Below are positions 49,401-62,240 of a DNA stretch of 64,000 nt, in pieces. This stretch comes from Brugia malayi (lineage: Eukaryota; Nematoda; Chromadorea; Rhabditida; Onchocercidae): assembly GCF_000002995.4 (NCBI RefSeq), contig NW_025062478.1:4006001-4070000 (forward strand), given 5' to 3'. The first letter of the stretch is position 1, and every line of letters begins with the position of its first letter. The position numbers were made by a program, and so were the translations under genes. The notes under the pieces are model-generated. The model searched no databases, was not told the origin of the DNA, and saw only the letters and a program-made list of their open reading frames with translations.

Positions 49401-52400
49401 TGAATTGCTTGATCAATCTGTGCAACCCGCATTTCATGATCGGGATTTTTGAATAATGCATAATGTAAGTATAGATATAGTGCTAGAATAAAAAAGAAGA
49501 AAATTAATAAACTAAAATAAATTGAAATTTGATAGATTATTATAAATTTTTAGGATATTATAATAAATTATATTAAAAATGATTGAACAAATTATTATTT
49601 TCTAATTGCTTACGTTTAGAATCAATACATTTCAATAAAATTCCTTCGGAAAAAAATGGATTACAACGAATTGTGTTGCAATCAGCGATTGCTCGATTCA
49701 ATGATGTTTCTGCCATTGATGGATCAATTCTGTAATTAATTTATTATTAATTAGAATAGAATAATGATTCTGGTATATTGTTAATTAGAAAACAGTGTTT
49801 GTTTTTTTTAAATGTTAATTAAATTTTAGTATTTTTAAAACTTTATCATTTAGTCACTTTGTCTAATTATTACTTTACTTAATTAAGTTTAAATCAAAAT
49901 TGCAATTGTTAAATTAGAATTGTTAAATTAGTTAGAAAAAAAGTTAGAATTGTTAAATTATGAAAATTTTGAACTTAATTCTAATTTTTTTTTTTCCATT
50001 TTAACAAACGTAATAATTGAGCGAAAAGTTTTTTGAACATAAAGAAATTATTAATTTTAATAATTACTTTCACTTTTATTTTTTTTCTTTTGTGTTCTTT
50101 TTTTTCCATCTTTTAATGATATTACAGAGTAAGAGGAAAATAAAAAGAAAAGAGTATAATTAAAAAAGTAAATGGAAACTAAATGCTTTTTTGAAGTTCC
50201 AAAATTAGAATTTAAAAAACTGAGAATAATTGATATAATATTGATTTTTTTTTTGAGTATCAGAATCAAATTTCCAAAATAAGAACAAAAAACTGAAAAA
50301 TGATTGATATAATGATGATTTTTTTTTCCAAAATAAAAATGAAAAAATTAAAAATAATTGATATAATGTTGACTTTTTTGAGCACTTTGAATTAGCATTG
50401 CGGAATTAAAATAAAAAACTAAAAATGATTGATATAATGATGGTTTTCTTTTTTCAAAGTTCCGAAATTAAAAGAAAAAAAAAATAAAAATAATTGATGC
50501 AATGACTTCTTTTTTTGAGTTTCAAAATATTTCCTATGTTAAAAATAACTTTCCCATTGAATTTACCATCCTTTCTAACGAAAAAAAAAAAACAATATTG
50601 TTTATTAGTACTTTTAAAAAATTATGAATGCTCTATAAGCAATACATTATTATTAAATATTGAAATATGAAAATGAAAAATGAAAAATGAAAGGTAGGCA
50701 CAAACTTTTATTAATTTGAAGCAAATAATATATATGAATGAAATGAAATAAAATATTTTGAAATTGTAAGATAATTTACAAAATTATACCAAATTTATTT
50801 ATTGTAACAAATATTAAAATATTCATATTTCAAATAATAAAGGAAAAGAATAAAGTTTTGATTAAATTTTCAAGTAAGTTTGCAAAGTCATAAATAATGT
50901 GACATAATTATTTTCGAAATGGATCATTGAAGTCATGAAATTTATGTAATCATCAAAATGAACATTCATTTGTTTATTAATAAATTGGAAAATGAATAAA
51001 ATTTACTTAAACGATAATATTTTTAAAATTTGAAAATTTTTTAAATTAAACAAATGCTTTATTAATTTTTATTTTCTTTTCCTAATCATTTTTACCTTTT
51101 TAATTATTTTAAAATTATTGATAGAAGAAAACAAAAAAAAAAAAAGAAAAAAAGAGAAGGAATGAAAGAAATTAATTTTGTTAAAAATTTATCCTTTTCA
51201 GTTTATGTATCGATTGTGCTATTATACAAAATAATAAAAAAAGAAATTCATTGTTCAGAAATGTGTTTTCTCTTTTTTTTAATATTAAATCAAAATTTTA
51301 AAAATTCAACTTTCCCATTTTCTTTTTTTTCGGACAAAAATGCAAGAATGCTACTAATAGTCAATTGATTTATTTTACTGATATTTGGTAGAATGATTTT
51401 TTTTTATTTTTCTTTTCTAAATTATCATTTTTCCTCTCTTTCCTGATCACTCTCATAATATTAATATTGAAAATGGAATGAGCAAAGAAAAGAAAAAATT
51501 TAATTTTTAATTTTTGTTTAAAAATCTTTTTTTAGCTTTGAAATATAACATATATTCTGTTTAGTGCAAGCAATTAAGAAATTAGTAATTATTTGAAATG
51601 ATAAGTTATAATAAAAAAAAAAAAAGTGATATCAGTGAAAAAATTTTACATCGATTTTTCTTTAAAAGTAAATAAAGAAGTGTAGAAATTGTAGAGAAAA
51701 ATGAATTTTATACGATATAAAAAAGTCAATTTTATATAATTTAACTTCTGTAATTTAAAATTCTCACTAAAATAATTGCTTATTATTTTACTATATTTAA
51801 GTTATACTTCTATAGAAAAGAAAAAACCACCAATTAATTTATTCTAATTTATATAACTTCTAACAATTAGAGATTTATAAAATATTTCTTTTTAAAAAAA
51901 GATTTTTAAAGATTTAAAAAAAATAAAACTTCAATTAAATAATAACCTGTTGCACTCATCCGACGTATATTCAGTAAATCCAAGAAGTGCCGTTTCATCG
52001 TTTCGTATTGTTTCACCATTTTCACCGAGTATTTCAATTATTTCATCACCATCCTGTAATCCTTGTACATATATTTAAGTTAACAAATTTTAAAAATTTT
52101 TGCAAAATTTAAATAATTTACTATTGCAAGGAAATTTCATAAAATTTAATCATTATTTCATTATTAATTAGATCTAAATTTACAGTTAGCATTTATAAAA
52201 TATTAGCCAAAGTCATCACAATTACCTTTATTATCTTTTATATTTTCCTATATTAGTCTTTCTTTAATTAAAAATTTCACTCGCAATTAAAAAAATAATA
52301 GATTTTGAGAACTGTTGAAGGATAGTTTAAAATGGAAAATTGAAAGTTAATTATTTTTTGAGTTCATAGTTTCAATATGATAATTTAAAAAAAAAAAAAA

Positions 52401-55400
52401 AAAGAAAAAACAATTGAATTCTGTTGTAAAATTGCAACAGAATTAATAAATTAGACTAGAAAATATTAAATTCTCGATTTATTTTTGTTAAATCTGATTG
52501 AATACAAAAAATTTCATAGAAACAAAATTTCCACCGTATGATAGAAAAGAAATGAAATAATAGAAATACTAGAAATATTACTTTAATTATTTGGCAAATA
52601 TGAGAAATAAGTGATTATTCATTTGTTTAAAATGTAATCAAGCATTGCGGAAATTTTATCCTAATTATCCGATGCGTTTCCATAACAGCAATAACTTATC
52701 TTTTAAATAGATATTCAAAAAAATAATAAATATTCAGAATAAAGATATTTTAAAAAAATACGAAATATTAATTAAGGAAATAAAGAATCTAAATAATTTT
52801 ATCTGGAAAAATTGTATTTCTAAATTATAATGGTACCATTACTACTATTATAATTGTTATACTAACTGGCAATTTATCATTGTCTACATTTGTATCTTAT
52901 TAGCATTAACATTTATGCGGCAAATATCGGAAACATTAATTTTTTGAAATTTTAAAAATCAATAAAAATTGATTTTTAAAGAAAACTTTGCTTACAACAA
53001 TAGTAGCAAAATTAATGCAGAAGCATAAGAAAAAAGCAGAAAAAATCAAATCAGAAAAGTTTTCCGGAAACAAATTTCCAGTCAAAACTTGATCACAATA
53101 CATTCCTTTTTGGCAAAGCATAAAATGAAGATTGTAAGCTTGAAATTTTCAATATTTTATATTGTTTTTTTCTCATGCAAAATTTTTGATTAAACATAGA
53201 AAACTTTAAGAAGTAAAATAATAGTAAAAGATTGACTTTAAAAAACAAAAATAAAATTTTATCGAAATTTTCGCAGAAGAAAGAAATGAAAATAAATTTA
53301 CATTTATTCAAATTATAATATAATTTGAAGTATTTCTTAATTTCAAAGATTTTTTTGCTAGAACATTTGTTTACAGCTTATTTTTATTAAATGAACAAAC
53401 TCAATATAAATATTAAATAAAATATTCGAAAAAAAAAACTGTTTAAAACTGAAATTATAATCATTTTGTTTTCACAGTAATCAATTTATGAATTGATACA
53501 GATGGCCAATTTTTTTTTCTCTTTTTTTGTTGTAGATTTTAAATTCTATTTCGTCAATGAAATATCAAGCTTTTCAATTTTTTTAACTTAAAAATGAATT
53601 TTCTATTTTATTAAATCTAAAACAACAATTCAAATTTGACTATAAAAAAGTATTTTAATAAATGTTATACCAAAAATGGGTAAAAATAAATAAAACTTTT
53701 TGAAATACTAAATATGTGTTAGAAATTTGTTCATTGTTCTATGGCAAACAAAGGATTACCTTCGATCTATCTTATAGATATAGGGCTAAAGCGCTTTAAT
53801 TTCAATTCAAATTTAATTTTCAAATTCAAAATTTTCACTCTATCAGCTTATCAAAATAAAAATTTATTTGTTATGTGTAAAATTTGTGTGAAATTCATTT
53901 CTATTTTCATTTCCTATCATTTCTCATTAAATTTTATCCGTATCAATCGAATATTTATTAACATTGATGAAATATTCATTATGTCATCAAATTAGCACAA
54001 AATTTTTTCGATTACTGCTTTTTTGCCAAAAAAAAAAAAAAAAACTCCAAATTTATTTAATAATATATATTCACACTACCACCTTTTTTGTTTTAATTAT
54101 TAGCATCCTACGATCACAAAAGATAAATAAATTTGCATTTGTTTGTTTTTCTTTTTTTCATTTGAAATAAAATTTCGATGCTTAAATAGTGATTGAAATT
54201 TATTCTTTTGTTATTGCATCTAAAAGCAATTGATTGTATAACACTAATGTTTATTACTAATCAATAGCAAATTAATGCAACAAATAAAAAAAAAAAATTT
54301 TTGCAATTATAATTTTAATTAGAGTTAATAACTATTCTGGAATCGAATTAATGAATGAAAAGAAAAAATAAAAGAGAAAAATGAAAAAATAAAAAATTAA
54401 CCTGAAGTGATATCTTCTTCTCATTCATCGTTGAACGTTTTTCCTTAATACAATATATTTTAATAAAAAAATTTAAAAAAAAAAAAGAAAACGAGAAAAT
54501 TGGAGCCAAAAAGAAAGTGGTGGGCAAATACTGGGTAAACAGGAAGCAAAATCAAGAAAAAAAGGGTGACAAAATGAAAAAAAAAAAAAAAAAAGATGAC
54601 AAAAAGACAAAGTATATTAAATCTTGAAAACAAAATAATAGAATGCTTTATAAATTGGAGAAAATGTTCTTCGTTTTTTGCAAAACTTTTAAAAATCAGA
54701 AATTTATTGGTTATTATTTGATTTGATTTATTTACTTCTAATCGAACCAACTAATACTTATGAAATTTGTTTTATTCTCTTTTTTTTTTGTTTCGAAATT
54801 AAAATTAATCGTATTTAATTCTGTAAAGTTTGATTTTTTTTTCTTTTTTTATGTGAAATGAGAATTTAAATGAGTGTGTAAGTGGTGCAGAGATTTTACA
54901 TAAAAAGAAAAATTTGTAATAAAATGTAAGAATTAATATTTAAGGAAAAAATGAGAGCACAATTTAGCAATAATTAGCTATCAACTATATTGCTGATTTA
55001 TAAACGATTTCCACAAATATTTCATTCATAAATGCAAAAATTAATCAATTTTGAATCTTCTCAAAAAAAAAAAAAAAATTTATCACATTGTTAATTTTAT
55101 TAAAAACAAACATCGATTATGTCAATTAAATAATTTATTATTTTAAAATTGAAAAAATATTTCACTCTCAATAACTCATCGTTAGTTTCAAATAGCATAA
55201 AAATATAATCAATTAAAATTTAACATAAAAATAAATCGCAATTTTTAATTTATTAAAATATTTGAAGAAAAAAAAATAAAAATTTAATTTGAATTTCTAC
55301 AATTAAGCATGGAAATATTTCACCAATTCACTTCATGGCAAAATGCACAAATACAAACAAACCACCAATTCTTCGTTTCCCTTTTCAGTTAATATAAAAT

Positions 55401-56768
55401 TTTCTCTTCCCTCTTTCTCTCTCTCCCACTCTTTCTCTCTCTCTCTCTCTCTCTTTTCAATTTGTTTTCTCGCCTCTTTCATCTTTATCACTTTACCTTT
55501 TTTTCTATTTTCTTTTTAAAAATTCTAAATATATCTATCATTTCTTTCCTATTTTATCATTTTTTAATACAATTTCATAAATAAAAATCTTATTTGCATG
55601 AGTTATTTGAATTAATTTACACGAAATGTTTACCTAAATAAAATTACTTTTCTAAATAAAAGAAAATTTAATTAATATATCAAAACTATTTATATTCATT
55701 TTCCTTTTTTTTTTTTTTTTTTTTTGAAATATATGTATGTATTTTTATACGATCTTCTTTAAGAAAATAAATAAATTTCAATAATATATACGTATTTATC
55801 GGAAATGTAATAACTTACTTACTTACTTATAGTAGATAAAAGTAACCAATGATTATTAATAGATAATTGAAGTACATAAAGAGTATACGACAATTTGCTG
55901 AAATGATAAAAGGGAAATGACTAATTGCTCTCTGTTCTTCTCTTTTTAATTTTTTTTTTTTTTGAAAGTTTATATGGAAACTATTCTTCTTTTCTAGTCT
56001 TTTTTTAGAATTATAATATTAATTATTGATTATTTTTTTAAAATTATTTTCAGCATTTTTTTTTTTTTTAAAAAGGAAAAATTTTAAATGTATCGTTTTC
56101 AAACAACTTATCATTAGTGTTATATTGTAAAGAAGTAAAAATAAAAATTAATGAGAAGAAGAAAATAAAATTTTAAAGTGAATAAATTTAAATGATTGAA
56201 TGATGTTAGTTTATAAATATGCTATATGAATAATGATTACAATAACAATAATAATAACTAACGAAAATATTTGATAATAACAATAACACCATAATCATTA
56301 ATAAACAAAAAAAAAAAAAAAAAGAAATTGTTTAAATAAGAATAAATGAATGGAAGAAAAAGAGTAATAATTAATTAAAAATCGAATTAGTGAATTAATT
56401 TATTTGCATAATGAGTGAAACGTAATTAACCAATAATTAGAGAATAAATTTGGGAGTAAAATAATAATTAATGCTAATCAAATTTATACATATTTATAAT
56501 TAATGTCATCATGAAATTAAAAAATGAAAAAAAAGGAAAACAAATGAAATTATTTTCTTGCAAAAATACTAACCAAATTTGTTGTATTAATATGAAAATG
56601 TTCATAGTTACTTGTTGTTCTTGGCCACATTAATTGTTGCCTAGGATTATCGCACGTTTTTAGCTCTTGAGCTGAAGCGCTACGAAGTAGTTCAAATGAG
56701 AAGTCATCGCGATTTAGATTCAGTCGATTTGATAAAATTCGGCGCAAAAATCCATGAATTGAATTCAT
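46479..56768 (-). CDS. unrecognised ten-exon gene
   Basis: Minus-strand exons 56574-56768, 54402-54443, 51947-52053, 49614-49729, 49369-49482, 48892-49013, 48100-48215, 47781-47919, 47296-47415 and 46479-46604 join in frame to give 398 residues. The start MNSIHGFLRRILSNRLNLNR is basic and amphipathic. The middle contains an ordered domain: SLNRAIADCNTIRCNPFFSE, LPTHRHAGYIIVLFKLLDG, a WSGAREIYKYSPRNWNLRR block, and SFAYVLFCEFGSILSPLNRL followed by a CGYISLYQ segment. The C-terminal 80 or so residues are Ser, Asn and His-rich and look disordered. No signal peptide or clear transmembrane helix is present. I do not recognise the family. An AG at 56778-56779 just upstream of the start could be a trans-splice site, or an acceptor from an upstream start exon at 62238. 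Introns in the 5' half are long (up to 2.3 kb) and AT-rich. Confidence 0.72.
49730..51946. other. long AT-rich intron with degenerate minisatellite
   Basis: The intron holds the repeat array at 50180-50530 (listed separately). The rest is low-complexity A/T sequence without supported exons. Confidence 0.5.
50180..50530. repeat. degenerate minisatellite, unit about 55-75 bases
   Basis: Five to six irregular copies of a unit built from TTTTTTGA..TTCCAAAAT, then AAAAANTAAAAAT, then ATTGATATAATG. The ATTGATATAAT core recurs near 50228, 50302, 50358 and 50427, with a changed form near 50490. Confidence 0.65.
52054..56573. other. two long AT-rich introns
   Basis: Introns 52054-54401 and 54444-56573 flank the 42-base exon 54402-54443. 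They contain A/T runs, a CT microsatellite at about 55405-55455, and no other supported exon. Confidence 0.5.
55405..55455. repeat. CT microsatellite
   Basis: A CT dinucleotide run with a few interruptions (TCTCCCACTC), within an intron of the gene at 46479-56768. Confidence 0.8.
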
Positions 56769-59689
56769 GGAGCATTGCTGATTTAAAAAAAAGTGAAATG
56801 AATTAAAAATTTTTTTTTGGGTTTTTTTGGGTTTTTTTTTTTGTTTTTGTTTTGGAGAAGAACAATTGTTTCGTTTCGTTTCCTTTCTTTTTTCTCTTTT
56901 TTTTTTTTTTTTGCTTGAAGAATAAATCCAATAACTGAAAATGAATAAGAAAAAAAGCAACGATAAAATTATCTAAATAGTTTATAAAATCATTCACGAA
57001 CGAATTTCCATAATATAAATACAATCAATCAATAATACATATTGTTAAAATAAATGAAAAATTTCATTTTTACAAATAAAGTGAACTAGAAAACAAAGCA
57101 AAAGATTGAGTGAAAGTGAAATAAATCAATTTGTATTTGATTTAATTATTATTCAAATATTTGATTTGCTAAAAGGAAAGAAATTATTGTTAAAAATTTT
57201 TTCCCATAAATAAGAAAAAAAATCAGATGGAAAAAAATGAAACGAAAATAATTATTTCAAATAATTCAAGATTCAAGTTTTTTCATTCTAATTATCAGTT
57301 TTCCAAACACAAAAAAAAGTGCTAAAAATATCGAAAATGATAATATTTAAATGTTATATATATAAACAATAGTAATCAAAAGAAAAAACTTTTTTTCTTT
57401 TAAAAAGGGCGAAAAATTGAAAAAATAATTAAATTTTTATTTATGTATTATATTTATATGTAAGCGTTGAATATTTATTTACTTTTAAGTTTAAGTATTT
57501 ACTCCAAAAAAAAAAATTAGAAAGAAGAAAATGTGGAAGATAACAATTTTCGCTTCATCCAAAAAAAAAAACTATCTGAAATTTTATTAACAACAAAACC
57601 TAATCTTATTTATCTCTTCGTACTTCCATCCACTACTATCCATTTCAAAAATATTTATTTAATTTTTTCCCACCTCATTTTCTGCCTTTTCTTGTTTACC
57701 ATCTATTTTCTCAATTATCATCCTATTTTCACAGCTACGTACGTGTGTGCACTTTTTAGAATACGTCAGAAAATGTAAGTATACAGAAAAAAAAAAGTAA
57801 TTCTTCGATCTAATTGTAATTGGAAATTGTTAATAGGAAAAAAAGATAATATTGATGAAGAAAATTTTTTAAAAAAATTAGAAATTTTACTAAGTAAAAA
57901 TCCTAATTCACAAGAAATTTTAGATCATAAAAATGTTTAAAAAAGTTAAAAAATAGAGTAAAAAAAAAAAAACATTTATTAAAATTAAAAACATAAGAAT
58001 AGAATTTCAACTTTTATTTGCCTTCAAGTAAGATTTATAATTTAATACTAATAGTTAACCATATAATATGAGTTGAGTTTTATAAGCTGTAAAATTATTT
58101 AGAAAATGATCGCAAATACGAATGATTACTAAATCAGAAATGAAATTTACATATCATAAATTAAATACTACATCTATGAATTTTTCTTTTTCTACAATAA
58201 CAATTCTGTTTATCGAATGAGTAAAATTATATATTTTTTCAATTTAAATAATTTATTTTAATTTAGTTATAAGAATTTAAACATTTATTCGAAATATTTC
58301 AAATTAATTTCCTCTTTCTTTCTCATATTTTTTTATTCTATTTTAAAATTAAATTTCAATTATATAAATTAAATTTAATTTTTCAATTTCAAGAAATATA
58401 TTAAAATCAATATTTCTATAACTATTTTATATCATTTAGCAATGATTACTAAGCTTTCACAGCTTTTTTCAACCAAAAAAAAAAAAAAAAATCCCTCCTA
58501 GCAACGATAATATTAAAATAACAAAAAAAAAAAAAAAAGGCAAAATGCTTTTACGCATGAATGATTAGTTTTTGGTGCTATTGGTTCTCAATTATTTTAG
58601 CCCTTAATTTCTTTTTTCGCCTTCTAAATTCCATCAAATAATTTGCTAAATTTTAACAGAGGCAGCACTTTTTTTTTTTTTTGAAATTGAAATTTAAAAT
58701 TTAATACAAAATTGGTACATTTTGTTTTAATTAATGATGGCTTAAAATGAAAGTACGTTTTGATCTTCTTTTGTCTTTTTTCTTTGCATAAAAATTTCGA
58801 TAATTACATTAAATAGTTTTTAATAACAAAAAAGAAGGAAAAATGAAAATATGGTTTGGAAAAAAAAATTCAAACTTTAAAAGATTGGTTAAGCAAACGA
58901 AATTCCTCGTAATTTTAACTTTGTTGATTGGCCCACTAAAATTGCTTTAATTAAAAATTAAATTAAACTAGCTACTTGAATTTTTGTATTAATAATTTTC
59001 ACAAATAAACTTAACTAATAACACATCAGAGTATGCTACTGATTTTAATCCATTTGTAATTTAAATTAACAATTCATGGAGCAAAACTTAGTGTTTTTGA
59101 ATGCAAATTTGATAAATGAAATTTTAACAGCCGTAACTGTACAATTGTTTAATCAAAAATCGTATTTAAAAAAAACAAAAAACAAAAAAAAAAACAAAAA
59201 ATTGTTTCAACAAGAAAAAGAAGTGAACTTAAACTAGTCATTTAAATTTTTAATTAAATATTTACTGCAAATAATCTGTTTATTAATGCATTAATATACT
59301 ATTATCATTATTTCTATTCACTAAAATAAAATATTTTCCCGTAATAATGAATGGAAAAATTCTTAAAATTCTAAAATGAGCCAGTTAGGCATGAAAGAAA
59401 TGAATGTGTATGCATATTCAAATATTGAATAAATTATAAAACTGAAATAAATTGAAATGTGATTACGATAGAAAACAGATGGAATTGGTTATTTGTAATT
59501 ATTTAAATAGACATAAGGTGAAATTAAAAAGGATTATAAAAAATTAAAAAGATGAGTGATAGCATTTTCTATTCATTTTTAAAATTTTCAAGCAATACAT
59601 GTGTGATTGATTGTAAATAGAAAGAAAATGAATAATTTCTTATGAAATTTTCACAGTAATAACTAACAATAGTAATTATTAATAAAAAT

Positions 59690-59706
59690 TGATAATAATA
59701 ATAATG

Positions 59707-59738
<32 letters not shown>

Positions 59739-59740
59739 TG
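59690..59740. repeat. AAT trinucleotide microsatellite
   Basis: A run of about 15 AAT units with one GAT interruption. The tyrosine-rich antisense frame across it is an artefact. Confidence 0.9.
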
Positions 59741-59929
59741 TAGCAGTAATAACAAAACAATGTCCAATATTAAATATTAATATAATTCAATAATTTGATG
59801 ATATTTGGAATTTAAATAGCAATAAAATGGAACAGATTGTGTTATCATTTTTCAATTTCTAACTAATATAACTGTGATTAATTTTGAATGATTATTTCGC
59901 GCAAATATATGCATAATTTAGTATAGTTA

Positions 59930-60330
59930 AGAATACAAGCATAATCGAGAGTGCTGTCGAGATATCTTGATATAATCAAGATTACAAACTCATTTTAGCA
60001 TAAACAGAATTACATGCATATCTTGGTATAATCGAAATTACAAGCATATGTTCATAGGATTATGATTGCACAAATAAAAATTAAAAATAAAGATGTAATC
60101 ATGATTACAAAAATACCATGTTATTATTATGATTACAATTAATTAGAATCATTAATAACTTAGATAGGCATATTTGTGTGTAAATAAGGTCAAAAAAATA
60201 TCTTGTGTACTCATGTTTATAAGCATATCACAGTTATCATTGATAATTAGTGTTATCATTGATTAGCATCATTCATATCTTTGATAATCAAAATTGTAAA
60301 CATATCATGTTATAATCATGATTATCATTA
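59930..60330. repeat. degenerate dyad-containing repeat (AATCATGATTAC type)
   Basis: Five or more irregular copies of a segment like ATATCTTGNTATAATCAAGATTACAAGCAT. Each carries a short palindromic core such as AATCATGATT or AATCAAGATT. Copies are spaced irregularly by roughly 40-75 bases and have diverged. Confidence 0.55.
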
Positions 60331-60834
60331 GAATATCGTATGTAGCTATAATTCTGATAGTTCTATTTATTAGTCACTTTTATCTATGATTTTGCTCTTT
60401 TAAAAAAAATTTTAATGTATAATTGCTAGAAATTAACAGTTTTAAGCCTTCGTATTATAATTTTATTTCATTTTTGCTTCTTCTTTTATTCTTTAAAGTA
60501 AAAATCTAGCAAAAAAAATAAGAAAAGAAAGGAAAATAAAATTAAAACTAAGCAAAATAGAAGGACAATAACACAGAAAGATTTAAAGTTAGTTATAATA
60601 ATCATCAATAAACATAAAGTATAACCAATGAATCAACAATAAGAATTTATCTCTTCCTATCAATCTTTCAATTTCTTCGGTCAAAAAACAAAACTTTTTT
60701 TTTTTTTTTTGTTTAAATTTCAAACATTTGTTGTGTGGAAGAGTTGATGAACAAGCAAGCGCAAAAGCTTACAGCTTCAAACTTCGCATAACAGATGCAT
60801 AAATTCCCGTCAATATACTCTCGGGAAAATATAT

Positions 60835-61035
60835 ACACATACACATACATACACACACATACGCACATATTCAAGTATGCATACACACATACATACATAC
60901 ACAAATGTACACACACACACACACATACGCACATATTCAAGTATGCATACACACATACATACATACACAAATGTACACACACACACACACATACAACCAT
61001 GCATCACGCACACACGGACACACATACACAGATAC
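60835..61035. repeat. CA/TACA-rich minisatellite with 66-bp tandem duplication
   Basis: Alternating CA and CATA words. A 66-base unit starting ACGCACATATTCAAGTATGC occurs at 60861 and again at 60927 with no visible difference across the unit, which suggests recent duplication. Confidence 0.85.
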
Positions 61036-62237
61036 ATGCACATAATTCAGGAACACGTCGCTGTCGGTGGAATATTACTGAAAAGGAAGTGAAACTGAAA
61101 CTGAAACAACTGATAATAACACCGGAAAGAGAAACAAATTTTCTTTTTTTTTTTGAATAAGTTTACATCAGTGATTCATTTATTTTGCTATTTCATTCAT
61201 ATTTTAACTTACACTGAAATGCAAACATTTTAATATGCAACGCAAAAGACTTTCCAATGTATCACTGATCTATAATATTAAATTAAATTTTTTGTAAAAG
61301 TTATTAGAAGTAAAAATTTCCTGCAAAACTTTAATTTTACTTTGTAAAATAAAAACTCAACAATTATTTAAAGGAGAAAATGAAGTGGCATAAATTTGCA
61401 GATAATAGCAAGAATTGATATTTTACATTTATTAGTTCAAAATTCACAAAATCAATTTCAATTTTATTATAAGTAAGAAAGAGGAAAATGAAATTTTAGT
61501 TCTAAAATAAATAAATGGAAGGGAAATAAAAAAAAAGAAATAATATAAAAATATATAAGAGCAGAAACAAAAAAAAAAAAATATGCAAATATTATTTTGT
61601 CAATTTAAATGGATGAAAAAAAAATTGTAATCACAATTGTTTTTTGGTTTTTTTAAAAAAGAAAAAGAAAAAAAAAAATCAAAAATTCAAGAAATTAAAT
61701 CAAATTGTTCTTTTTTTCGATTGATTTCTTTGTTTTTTTAGAAATATTTTTACAAAATCTTTTATGTCTGCATACGTAAAATAAATATAATACGAAATTT
61801 TTGCATTATTTAACTTTATTTCTGATTACAATTAATGACAATTCAAAATATAATAATTTAAACTTTATTTTTTCTACTAATACATCAAGAAATAATAAAA
61901 GCTTGAACTTTCTCGATTTTATATACAAATAATAATAATAAGTAGTATTATTCAGGAAAGTTAATTTCACCCATTCATCCTAAAATTTTCTTTTCTTTTT
62001 CCTGTTTTTTAGAATTAAAATTTTGCTCAAATTTAAAGAAAAGAAATAAAAAAAATAATTTTCCGGATAAGTTATTCATTTTTATTCGATGTTATATTTC
62101 ACAAATATACAATTTGTGATTTATTTTTTCATGGAATAATCTTTAAAATGTTATCTAATACTTGCCTTTGTTATCACTTTTGTTTTTCTCTTTCTTTTTT
62201 TTTTAAAAAAAAAAAGTTTTAAAACAAATAAACTCAC

Positions 62238-62240
62238 CAT
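62238..62240 (-). other. candidate start-codon microexon end
   Basis: On the minus strand AAAAAAGATG is followed at once by a consensus donor GTGAGTTT. An ATG at an exon end in phase 0 would join in frame to the exon beginning at 56777, adding MQCS before the internal ATG at 56768. It would make the first intron about 5.5 kb long. The evidence is the splice signal and phase only. Confidence 0.25.

Noticed and set aside
56550..57024. Lysine-rich frames extending the first exon of the unrecognised gene upstream
   Set aside because: They cross A-rich sequence; the exon more likely begins at the acceptor ending at 56778, with the ATG at 56768 or a spliced upstream start.
59569..59760. Tyrosine-rich 63-codon frame on the minus strand
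   Set aside because: It is a translation of the AAT microsatellite.
60713..61160. Overlapping open frames of 71-121 codons on both strands
   Set aside because: They are Thr/His or Cys/Val translations of the CA-rich minisatellite and follow the repeat, not a protein.
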